DNA from: Brachypodius melanocephalos
Taxonomy: Eukaryota; Chordata; Aves; Passeriformes; Pycnonotidae
Direction: 5' to 3'
Length of the DNA stretch: 64,000 nucleotides
NCBI GenBank assembly: GCA_013398615.1
Contig: VZSR01000520.1
Coordinates: 21,751,265-21,815,264 of the forward strand
The notes beneath the pieces are model-generated. The model did no database searches. It worked only from the letters and a program-made list of their open reading frames with translations, and was not told the origin of the DNA. The translations under genes were made by a program, and so were the position numbers. Positions 53,728 through 64,000 of the stretch are shown here, piece by piece (positions within the stretch are counted from its first letter, which is position 1; each line of letters begins with the position of its first letter).

Positions 53728-56214
53728 TTTAAATGGTAAGCATAAAGAAAGCCTATGTAAGGCATACATGAATTCCAATCAATTTTAATTTCATATTTTT
53801 TTACTATAGTTTGACTAAACAAGGTAGTCTAATCAGATCCCTCTCTACACACTTTTAAACATACATCATCTCACCAACAAAATACAAGCATTCTTTGGTT
53901 TTGACATATGGACAGGAAAACAAAGGCTCTGGAGCTTTACGGAAAAGAATTTAAGACCCAAATTATCATTTGTCTGGCATGCCAAGTGTCATGTACAAAA
54001 CTTGAGCTAATGAAAAATTTGGAAACTATTGAGATGAAACTTTTTTGAAAACACAGTGAGTAAAAACTGCATGCAAGCAGAAGCCAAAGCTAAGTTACAG
54101 GGGCTGTACTCCAAGGTTCCATTCAAGAACTTTTTTTTTCAGCTTTCTAACCTTTTGGCTTTTTTTTACAATAGACACAATGCAAGCTGTGATTTAATTT
54201 TTTTTTAACTTAAGGAAGATTATTCAAAGTTTACTGCTGTGTACTTCACTACCCTCCTTTATTCAAGTAGCTCTCCACCACCACGTGTTTTAATCTTACT
54301 TTAGCTTTGGAAAGCATTAACCCTACTATCTTCATTTATTCAGCTGCTACTAGGAAATACATGTGAAACTGAAATTTCAGAAGGGTAAGAAATGTCTTTA
54401 AATCTTTGAGCCACAAAAGTGTTCCTGTGAAATGAACATCAGGACCAGTGAGTGTAAATTCTGGTTACACTTGTACACCGAGCAGAATTGTGCCTGTAAA
54501 AACACACGTTTTTCAAAGACTATTGAATTTAAGTATCCCCTGACAAAGAATGGACTGTAAAGGGTCAGATTTTGTAGAAAAGAGTTTCAATGGTCTAAAC
54601 AATGAATTCGTTCCCTATCTGATATTATCTCCAAGCCTATTGAAATCAGTTAGCAGGTGTGAACTAACTACTGTAGCATATGTTTCCTGTTGTGCTGCCT
54701 TTTGTTCATTTCTACATTATCTATAGCCTATAAACAATATGTGACTTGTAAAGCCATTCATCCATTAACAAAAAAACCCCAAAAACCAAACCTTAACCCC
54801 CAACTTTCTACAACTGTATTTAGTTTTATCATAATAGATAAACATCTATATTTAATGGCCACGTTTTTCTCCTGATTTATGGTAATGGTTATTTTTGATC
54901 TCACAGAAATATGTCTGAGCAGCTCTGGCATAAAAGAAAACACAAACGCTAAAACCACATAAAAATAGCTTCATTTTCACAGAAGTATGATTCTATAGTT
55001 CTCAATCTATTGGCATTCAAACAATCAGGTAGTTTTAAATCATATCAGTAAATTAAAGAAATGCAATCTGATTAGTGCAATATGCCCAAGTGATTTACAA
55101 TGAACACAGATTTCATACATGCCCTACTTTCCTCGAATGGACCAAGCTATTAATTTCTTTTTAAAGGAACAGTGATTTTTTTTTTTCCTTTCTAGGAGAT
55201 AAACTGCTCTCTTAGAGATGTGGGGTTTGTTTTTGTTTTGCTCCTTGGTAAAGGACTTTTCTGCATTGGTTTTATTATCAGAGTGCAAGTATTCCCAGTT
55301 TCTTTAGAAGAGGTCAAAAGCAGGCTCTGTTTAGTAGCATGGCCAACAGTCTGTTTCTCCTTGCTCAAAAGAGATATCCCACTAAAAATCTAAGAAAAAC
55401 ATGCTCAAAACCATGAAGCTGGTATCATTTGATCCTAGTTTCACAAGTACATGGTCCACAGGAACCTTCTGTAAGTGAGAGGAATCCAGTTGTACTAAAC
55501 TGAATGTACTTGGTATTATTTGGGGCAGAGAATAAGAACAGAAACACCATTGTCTAAATAAATAATTTGCATATATCAGTCACTGTGATAAAGAATAATG
55601 CATGGGAGATGTTCTAATTCCAATGGTGATGAATAAAGTGAAAAATAAGGGGATATTGTACAGGAAAACTTTAAAGTTCTGAAATTTCTCAGATACAGTC
55701 CATAGTTTCTAAAGCATTGAATCCTTGTTTAAGATAAAAAGCACTTTTAAACCCCACCCCTTAGTTTAAAGCAGAGATTTAGTCTTTAAATCCAAAAAAC
55801 TGGAAGTTGTAATTCAAAGTTGCAAGGGGGAAAAAAGAAAAGAAAAAAAAAAAAAAAAAGAGTAAAAACTTCCAATACTCTATGAAAGGTGTCTCAGCTG
55901 AACAAATAAGAAAATAAATCAAGGTATAAAAGCTACTTTTCCTTGGTTGATGCTGAGCATGTGGCAAAGCCATATCAGGTGAATTACTTCTCTGACAGCT
56001 CCAATCAGCAAACACTAAGTTATAAAATACCAAAATCAAGTTGCCTCATCAGAACAGTACTTTGCTTGTTCCATTTCAACATTTTTCAGTACGGTGAATG
56101 ATCATACTAGCATGATGTCAGGCTGCAAAATGAGTAATGGCATGATGAAATTAAAATTTTTTGAGAAGTAATTGTAGTAACGCAGAAGGAGCCTAAAGAA
56201 AAAAGAAATCCCAA

Positions 56215-56360
56215 CCAATTAGTTTTCAAATATTAGCAATTTTGCTTATTAGTCATGCATATTCAAATGTAGATTAAAAGAAACCTCATCTAATCAGCTA
56301 CATTATGCAATTCCATGGCACATGTGACTCTCTCATCTGCCTTAAAAGTCTAGTTAGATT
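56215..56360. promoter_or_regulatory. Candidate conserved non-coding element with octamer-like site
   Basis: ATGCATATTCAAAT at 56255-56268 combines two POU-type half sites. It is followed by CTAATCAGCTACATTATGC and other homeodomain-like cores. It sits just 5' of the CR1 at 56425. The composition is suggestive only. Confidence 0.2.
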
Positions 56361-56424
56361 TCTCAACTTCAGTTTCAATTTTGCTACTAGTAAGTGAAGG
56401 AATAGGTTAAAAATACTCCTCTGC

Positions 56425-56908
56425 CTTGGTACAGGTTGGGAACCAACAAGCTGGGAAACAGCTTTGTAGAACAGGCTCTGCAGGCCTGGTCAACAGGAAA
56501 TTGCCTTGAGCTAGCATTGCACCTTTGCAGCAAAAAACCTCATGGCATCCTGAGATGCATTAGGAAGAACCTCACCAGTATCTTCTCCATATATTTAAAT
56601 ACCTGGTGGAAGGAAATACAAAAGATGAAACCAAACTCTTTGAGATGGATCCAATGAAATGAGAAGAGGCAATGGGCACAAATCGAAACAGGAAATTATG
56701 TTTAAAGGTAAGCAAAAAATTTTTACAATGTAGAAGCGATGGAATACAGGAACTGTCTGCTCATAGAAGCTTTGCAGTTTTCAAGAGGGGCTGTATTCAA
56801 AATTCAACACGATGCCATTCTAGCTGAAACCTTTTTGAGTAGCAGCCTTAGAGACTAACAAATGTCTAGATGCTGTTTCCAACCTTAACTATTCTGTGAT
56901 TGTGTGAC
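56425..56908 (+). mobile_element. CR1 LINE, old internally deleted copy
   Basis: The 5' part (to about 56580) matches a more internal CR1 region, with a block resembling TGCACCTTTGCAGC and GGCATCCTGAGATGCATTAG. The later part, with TGTTTCCAACCTTAACTATT and the terminal ATTCTGTGATTGTG, is the CR1 3' end. In between, the expected several hundred bases are largely missing or unrecognisable. It is therefore an internally deleted relic, antisense to NOVA1. Confidence 0.8.
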
Positions 56909-57855
56909 CACAACAAAGATGAATTAACACTGTCACCAAAGTAATATGTATCTAACAACCACACATTAACTTAGCTTTTTATGAAATTTATAATAGACAA
57001 ATTTTAACAAGGAAAACAAAAAATACATTTTATACATGTACATATCTGCCAAATTTCAATCTCCTTCTCCTAAAAATGTAATTGAAAGGGAAATATGTCT
57101 TACTCAACAGCTATATTGGAGGTTTTTACCTCTATAAAATGGCTGTAACAAAGAAAAAGTTTTCAAAACATGCACTGTATCCCCTATGTACATGGAAAGG
57201 AAAAATCTTTCTAAGGGTCTAATTAAGATGTTAATTATATGGTCTTTGAGTATCATCAAGAAGTATATTTCTAAAGGTGAATATTTTTAAGATAAAGTAA
57301 GAAACATAGCTTGATGGTTTGAATGAAGAACAACTAAACTTTGAGATTGCCAAGTATCCAAAGGGTTTAGCTATACAAATATGGCAGTTAGGAGCACAAA
57401 GAAAATCACATTCTTCCCCCCTGAAGCTGCACAAAGAAAATCTGTGCACAGTCTTGATGTTTGGACCTTATGTAATTTGGGAGGATCATTTAACTAGGGA
57501 AGTTCAGGGACACACCCACAAGATTCTTCTCCCAGTATGCAGTCACTACATTGGAATGTTGCACATTGGCATGGACCTGGATTAGGTCCCTTAGATGTAA
57601 CTTGAGTACAACTAGCAATGTATCTTGCATTAATGTATCAGCTCAAGCAGGCTCATTACTCTTGTTAAAATAAACAAACTAAGTTGCAAGAATGTGTTTA
57701 ATCAATAGCAACAGTCATTCTTAAAGAGGAAATGCAGGTGCCTACAACTCAATTAGGTTTGCTCATGTTATGCACTCAGAAGAAAAGCTGTATAACTGTT
57801 TATTAGAATTCTCCAGTTTTGCAGTCAGAGCTCATAAATGTAAGTCTAAATAAAG

Positions 57856-58262
57856 AATCATAGAGCATTCTGAGTTAGAAGCAACCACAAGGATCATCAA
57901 AGTTCAAGTCCTGGCCTGGCACAGGCCCACTCACAGAATCACACCCTGTGCCTGAGAGCATTGTCCAAACACTTCTTGAGCTCTGTCAGGCTGGTGCTGT
58001 GACCACTGCCCTGGGGAGCCTGGTCCAGTGCCCAACCACCCTCTGGGGGAAGAACCTTTTCCTAATACCCAACCTAAACCTCCTCTGACACAGCTTCAGG
58101 GGTCCTGTCACCAAAACCACAAAGACATCAGTGCCTGCCCCTCCTCTTCCCCTGGTGAGGAAGCCATGGACAGCTCTGAGATCTCCCCTCAATCTCCTGT
58201 ACCCCAAGCTGAACAAGACAAGTGACCTCAGCCACTCCTCATATGGCTTCCTGTCTAGACAT
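57856..58262 (-). mobile_element. CR1 LINE 3' end, minus strand
   Basis: The plus strand begins AAGAATCATAGAGCATTCTG and passes through GAGCCTGGTCCAGTGCCC and a CCTTTTCCTAATACCCAACC stretch, all reverse complements of CR1. On the minus strand a residual frame reads RRFRLGIRKRFFPQRVVGHW, the C-terminal end of the CR1 polyprotein. At well over 50% GC through its middle it stands out from the A+T-rich intron, suggesting a comparatively young copy. It has the same orientation as NOVA1 transcription. Confidence 0.92.
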
Positions 58263-59102
58263 AGGGGGCAGGTGTTTCCATAATTTACTTATGGTCAGTC
58301 AGAAAAATCATAAGCAACCAAGAGCAGCACACTTAAATAGGCAGTGCTAAGCAGTCTTACTTCAAGTTATCACTCCACTCATAATTAAAAAAAGGAATCC
58401 TCCTTACAGCCTTCTGAAGTTGTAGTCATTAATAGCTACCAGGAAAGCAAAACTGGATGCTTACCATCATCGTACAAAGCACAATCCCCTGAATTTGCAT
58501 AAAACACACCCTCTTGTTTAGGAGCAAGAACTGCACATCAAGTTGCTCCTATCCTAACCAAATCCATGCCTACTGAAGAGCAGGCTTGACTTCTAAAGCA
58601 CTCAAGATCTGACAATGTCACTGCTAATGATTTAAGAGGCAGTGACAATTCTCAAACTGCTCCTCTATCTTCAGAGACTAAAACTCAATTTAGGGATTCA
58701 TTTATCAATTTAGAGCATTTAAAGATTCTACTTTGAGAGAATCAGTATTTTTCAAATAATAGATGTATTTTAGAATTTCATGGGGGTTGAATTTTCATGA
58801 CAAATTTAAGGCAAAATTCCCTGAAAGTATAAAACCAATGAATGCCTAATCTGTCATTTTAGATTTCAACTTTTAGACTGTACTGCTATTTATACTTTTC
58901 TATGCAAGTTCACCAAATGTGAAAAACGTCTTCAACTAATGAACTTTCTGTTCATTTCTTCAAATTTATCAAGTGTCTACAGATTGAGGACTGACTTACA
59001 TGATGATAATTACCAAACTGCATCCAAAATCAAGACATCACAAATAGGTAACCATCTCTGCATATGCAAATATTTCAATATCTTTCTTGTGAACAATATC
59101 AG

Positions 59103-59138
59103 TATCTTAAAATCAACCAATATCTTAAAATCTACCAG
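59103..59138. repeat. Two-copy 18-bp tandem duplication
   Basis: TATCTTAAAATCAACCAA at 59103-59120 is followed directly by TATCTTAAAATCTACCAG, with two mismatches. This is probably a small local replication duplication. Confidence 0.85.
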
Positions 59139-62100
59139 GTAATGTATAGGTTTTACCAAATAGTGAGCAGCTCAATTCAGAACTCAGTTTCTAAAAGCCC
59201 ATTTGCCAGAACTCACAACTGCTCTTCTAACATTTCTGTTGATTACACAGGAAAAGGAAATGACCTTCCTCCAGGAAGCCCTGGCATTTTCTCACAGCTA
59301 TATCCTCAGTATTGGTGAATACCTCTTCCCATTCCAGTTCTGCTGGAATTTTTTTTAGCAGAAGTAGGAGTTGGTTAAATTTGTCTTAAGATTGAAGTCC
59401 ATAAAGAAACAGAGTAATGGATTATAGCAATTATGTTGGGATGTTGAACAGAACTGAAATCCACTATTGCTAGATTCTTATATTGAATAAATATAGAAAC
59501 ATTTTTATTCAAAAGCACCACATATTATTTTCCAAATAAAAAGACACATTGTACCTTTAGAACTATGATGGGAAGACATTTTTATAAATCAGTGGTGTAG
59601 GACCTATTCCAATCCACCTCTCAGTGTAACAATAGCAAAAGGTCACTACATACTCAGTCCTTTCGAGATACTTCCATTATTCTGTTTAGTATTACAAAAA
59701 TACTAACGCAGTCAAGAATAAACTGTCTAGCCTTTCACATGTCAAGAAACTGTGCAACCACTTTCATGTACACAGCTGTCCTGTCACATTTTCTTTCAGA
59801 ACACAGCCCACAGACATGCAACTTCATCCTGATGGTAACGAGCATAAGTGGAAGCTCAGCAGTTCTAGGAGAAGCAGCAATTATGTTTATCACAGCTCAG
59901 GACTTGTTTCCCGCTTTTGAAGCCCTGTTTCCTGTTTGTGCACACAAAGCACTAATCTTTTCCCACCACCTGCACAGCAATTCTGCTGCTCCTCAACAGG
60001 ATTCCCACAGCCTGCATGTGCCCTACCAGCATCTTGACAATGACCATGCAGCAGGTCTAAATGGATTCAACTCCCCTCATATCTTCCATTTGGAATTGGT
60101 TTAAAATGGTATGGTAACCCACACAAGTTTATTTTAAAAGAAAGAGATAGTTAATCTAAATGGCAAGGATACAAAATGACAGATGAAACAATTCTCAGCA
60201 CGAAAAGCTTAGGCAATCTTAGACATCACACGGACTAATTAATCCAAAACACCAATAACTGCAGGACAAAAACCTCACATAGCAAACTACTCCCTCCTCC
60301 AACATGTATTCAGATGGAATTTTATTTCTGGTCACTGCAAGGTTCTTTGTTCTAGTTTCCTGCCTAGATTTCCCCTTTTCCTGTACCAAGGCAAGCAGTT
60401 AAAGTCAGGATGATCAGAAATAAACTTCAGAAGCAGATGTTACCACAGAGTTTGTTACATAGTGGTAAACAGGGTAATTGTGTGTTTTCCTGACTATATA
60501 CAATCAACTCCTACTGGAATTAATGCTAGGTAACTACAAAGCAAGAGGAAAACCAAAATAATGAAAAATCCCCCAAAACATTAATCTTGTGATTAACTCT
60601 CACTTCTATAGATGTACTACAGAAGCTCTAATAATTCTGCTTTAATAGCTCTTGCAGAAAAATTATTTTAATATAGGTTTAATTTTTTTTGCAATGAAAA
60701 TACAAGTTAAAATTTCTTAAAGAAGCTTTTACATGCTCATGTAGCAGGCCATTTTAATCATTGGCTGCAAGAGCAAATGCTCATTGCACTCATTAAACAA
60801 AACTCAAAACCAGAAAAATCAACCCATGTTACTAAAAAGTCAGTCCAGAATCTCTGAAATATCACACACTGGATTTTAACTATGACTCCCACTTACAAAT
60901 GCTTTATTTTCCTAATTTTAGCCCCATCCCTTTTACTTTCTAACAGAATACAGAGCATTGCAGAATCTATGCACAGCTGCAAAACACGTAAATTCAAGCT
61001 TCCAACTGCAAGTTTTGCACCTTGCGGGCTTAATCATTCTCTTGCATCTGCAAAATTTTAAAACATTTATACTTTCATGCTGCCCACCTGAATCAAAGAA
61101 ATATCCTCTAATGGGTATTGCTTCTACATTTTCTGTTGGGCGTGTTAGTGTAATTTCTCCCCAATGACACATGGTAGAAATTTTCAGTTTAATGCCTGTT
61201 TGGCATATTACATTTTCCTGGAATAGTTATGGGAACAGGAAAGAATTTTGCCTGTCTGTTATACTCTGTTTCAGAAGGAACCTTCTGATGGAAGAGGGCA
61301 ATCGATTCTTTTCAGTTCTAGAATGGGCTGCATTTGAAAGGATTGGAGTGGAAAGAAATACAAGCAGAAAAATAAATCCACCCTATAACGTACAGTGAAT
61401 AAGGAGGTAGGTTCATTTTCTGCTTGTTTTTTTCTAACATGGCTCTGCCTCCAGGTGCATTTGGCCTCTACTAAAACTATTAAGTATTCAAATTTATCAT
61501 TTTCTGTCATAAAAGAAAAGGAAAGTGAAGACTAGGAGGCTGAAATGTATCTTACATGTGGGGGTGCAGTTGGAGATGGGGTGAAGGGTGGAGTTGAAAT
61601 ACAGACAACAACTATACGGCACTGAATTGTTCAGAAAATAAAATATTTCCCAGGAGACAGAGAGGGACAGCTAGGGATGGAGTGGGTCAGTAACCCACAC
61701 ATCTATCTGGGGAACATGCCTCCTTTTTCTACTCACAGCAGGTGTTGTGGCTACATCTTTTACACCAGCACAAGTACTCCTTTCCCTGCACAATGAATTT
61801 AAAAAGCTCAGTGATCAGCTTGCAAACTAATCCTCCTAACGCACTTAAAAAATCATTTTCAAATGGATGAGTGAGCTGAAGAGACCTGCTGCAAAGCTGG
61901 ACAGATGCTGCTGATGATGCAAAGAAAGGACTGAAATACATGGCTTCAGGCAAGACTACCTTTTTGGCAGTGACATTTAAATTAACATCAGAGGACCATG
62001 AAACCGCACCATTAAGCCTCTAGGGACAAAACCCCCAGTTTCAGTTCCTTAATTTACGCGTTCTTTATGCTTCTCTCTGCAGAAAGATGAAGTGTTAATT

Positions 62101-62979
62101 ACTATTCTAACCAGCCCCACTTGAACTCACTCAATGTCTCACCTACCTGAAAGAGAAGAACAATATAATGATTATTTGCTACCTTATTTATTCTCCCAGC
62201 CGAGTGAATCTCATCCAGACTGCATCATTAAAAATCTTGCTTGAAAAGATAAAATGGAACTGTTCAAGAAAGATCTTGCAATAGCCCAGAAGCAAAACTC
62301 TTCTGGTTTGCAGCATATTCCAGGGATGCACTAGGAATACATAATTGTAGTAGTATGCTTTAATCTGATTCTTGACAGTAGGTGGAATATTACCCTTTTA
62401 GAACTGCAGAAAAAAGCAATAAATTCTAACTTATTGTGCATGCTTAGTGTTGCATTTAGCCTGATTTGTAGGGAAATATGATTATTAGAGATGACGGCAA
62501 GCTTTTGCACATTGTCTTCCACAGCTTTAAATTACTCTGACACCATAGAATGCAATATAGGAATAAGTAGACAAAGACAATTTTTTAAAAATATGCTGAA
62601 TGTGAAAGAATAAGGACTGGATGATTGCTGAAAAGCTAGGAAGATAAAACTATAATGCCTTAATAGTTAAAAGCTACATCTGCACTTGAGATATATGAGG
62701 ATTTTTACAGAACAGCATATTCAGTTAGGTTTTCATGCAACTAAATAAATAATGAAAAAGCCCCACAGAAACCCTCTGGTTCTTTTGAAGCACAGTGCAA
62801 GAAAAAAGTTACCATTGAAATGAGAAGCACAAAACTATGATAAAAAGTAGAAAAAAAACCTCACTGCTTCTCAGCAGTTAAGAAGAAATATTGCCAAGGC
62901 TAACAGTAACTAATTTATGTTGTCAGTCTTTCAAATATTTACGTACATGAGTACACGTTACACATTATTCAAATGAATC

Positions 62980-63070
62980 TCCCCACTAAAAAACCAACCC
63001 AAACCTTCCCCCAAAAAACCAAAATAATCAAAACAAAACACCCAAACAAACAACCCAAACCAAAACCTCT
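62980..63070. repeat. A/C-rich low-complexity tract
   Basis: About 90 bp of plus-strand A and C with CCCAAACAAACAACCC-type units. The overlapping minus-strand reading frames here, rich in Phe, Gly and Trp, follow from the composition and are not genes. Confidence 0.85.
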
Positions 63071-63242
63071 CGGTGTGCAAGCTACATTTCCAAGGTAGGA
63101 AAAACACCAAAACAAATTCAAAATATGGAAGACTACAGGATTTGTAATTACTGTGCAACTGCTAAACACTCTGTTGGAAACAGATGTTCATCCTGCATCT
63201 GTTTCTATTTATAGCAGTTTGTTTCTCACATCATGTAAGTAT

Positions 63243-63345
63243 TTCAGAGAATCACAGAAAGTTACAAGGATCCTCTGGAGATCACCTGATCCAAGCCCCT
63301 GCTGAAGCAGGATCAGATACAGCAATCCACCCATTTCAGTGCTGC
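63243..63345 (-). mobile_element. CR1 LINE 3'-end stub
   Basis: The plus strand reads CAGAGAATCACAGAAAGTTA, then CTCTGGAGATCACCTGATCC and AAGCCCCTGCTGAAGCAGGA. This is the reverse complement of the CR1 3' terminus, about 100 bp long, with nothing further recognisable beyond it. Confidence 0.88.
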
Positions 63346-64000
63346 CTTTTTACAAACAAAATCAGACCTTGGTAATTTCAGAATCAGCTACTCGGTTAAA
63401 TAAAGGCGAATACATTTAGAAAAAGGCCATCATTTGTACAAGGACCAAACCTACTGTAAATTGCAATTGCCATTTAAATACATTATCATATGGGAAGAGG
63501 GTGGAATAAAAAATGAAAATTTGGAGTGGGGGCAGAAAGGCAAAAGTCCATTTTGATGAAAATAATTTTTTTAAAAAAAACCTCAGGTAATGTGACTTTC
63601 AACTCACTGGAATTATTTTTCCATAGCATAAAAATGTACCTCTCACTTATAAAATGAATTTATTATAAATTGATTAACTGTACACTGATATATCACTAAA
63701 AAAATTACAACTACTTTATTTTTGGTTTTTCCTTTCTCTTTTTCTGGGCAAATGTACACTGTGGACAAATCTTTAACTCACATATCCAGAAGGCATTTAC
63801 ATCTCAGTATTTCTGTGTAACATGTCAAACATGCAATGTTTTCTTCTTAATGTATTCAATCAAAGTAATTTTGAATGTCTGCATTCCCTTGCTGTACTTC
63901 TGAATCAGCTGTCTCATTTTCTTTAGCTTTTATTCTCTTTGTCACTTTTACATCCATTTACATGCTTCTTCAGTTTGTTATTTTTAGTTCTTTCCCAACC

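Larger units (their letters stand above)
32425..64000 (-). other. NOVA1: NOVA1 intron upstream of exon 3 (partial)
   Basis: This sequence leads into the exon 3 acceptor at 32425. I searched the minus sense for the upstream exon encoding the KH1 GKGG loop and the sequence ending in YPG and did not find it, so the intron continues past 64000. Contents: CpG-retaining block at 34501-34990 followed by a 23-nt A run; GC-richer island at 41655-42045; CR1 fragments at 45755, 56425, 57856 and 63243; a homeodomain-site-rich stretch with a CRE at 49380-49630; LTR-like blocks at 50941-51393 and 53457-53727; a hairpin at 53323-53355; and A/C or T/G tracts at 48660-48702, 52239-52302 and 62980-63070. The rest is featureless A+T-rich intron as far as I can see. 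Confidence 0.88.

Noticed and set aside
57986..58216. 76-codon minus-strand frame
   Set aside because: Residual CR1 coding sequence; the same CR1 motif as above is visible in it.
59739..60104. 121-codon plus-strand frame in slightly GC-richer DNA
   Set aside because: No recognisable domain and no supporting signals; chance is sufficient.
61560..61600. G-rich stretch as a possible G-quadruplex
   Set aside because: Only three runs of three or more G occur close together; the fourth is GG, so it does not meet the usual pattern.
32425..64000. Search for NOVA1 exon 2 (KH1 GKGG loop) on the minus strand
   Set aside because: No stretch reads as the expected KH1 N-terminal half; the exon must lie beyond the right edge.
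1..64000. CRISPR arrays, operons, tRNA or rRNA genes, phage or plasmid features
   Set aside because: None is visible; the spliced NOVA1 exons and CR1 elements show this is vertebrate nuclear DNA.

Overview
This is vertebrate, almost certainly avian, chromosomal DNA lying entirely inside one gene. The window is A+T-rich (roughly two thirds by eye). It has no operons, no recognisable RNA genes and no long coding frames. The interspersed repeats I can recognise are CR1 LINE fragments, the typical avian/reptilian retroposon; I see no mammalian SINE or L1 sequence. The frequent low-complexity A/C (or T/G) tracts also suit a bird, but the exact species cannot be read from the sequence.

The gene is NOVA1, the neuronal KH-domain splicing regulator, on the minus strand. 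Two coding exons are present with correct splice sites and phases. The 167-nt exon at 32258-32424 encodes the second half of KH domain 1 and the linker after it. The 72-nt exon at 22523-22594 encodes a 24-residue Ser/Thr/Pro-rich cassette that matches the alternatively spliced NOVA1 exon 4. Transcription runs from high to low coordinates. Positions 64000-32425 are the intron upstream of exon 3, 32257-22595 is intron 3, and 22522-1 is the intron downstream of exon 4. The exon with the KH1 GxxG loop (exon 2) and the large last exon (KH2, KH3 and 3' UTR) are not in the window. The flanking introns are therefore at least 31.6 kb and 22.5 kb long.

The introns hold seven CR1 fragments: plus strand at 11505, 27741, 45755 and 56425; minus strand at 28809, 57856 and 63243. 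They also hold two weak LTR-like blocks, several low-complexity tracts, a few small tandem repeats and inverted repeats, and several stretches whose composition suggests regulatory elements.

The strongest functional signal besides the exons is a dense cluster of YCAY tetramers, the Nova protein's own binding motif. It covers exon 4 and the first ~40 nt of the following intron, nine sites in about 104 nt, and fits the known NOVA1 autoregulatory circuit. Other points worth checking are a CpG-retaining block about 2.1 kb upstream of exon 3, a perfect cAMP-response element beside a homeodomain-site-rich stretch near 49.4-49.6 kb, and an unexplained 232-codon plus-strand frame at 5041-5739. I found no evidence of a wholly new biological system.
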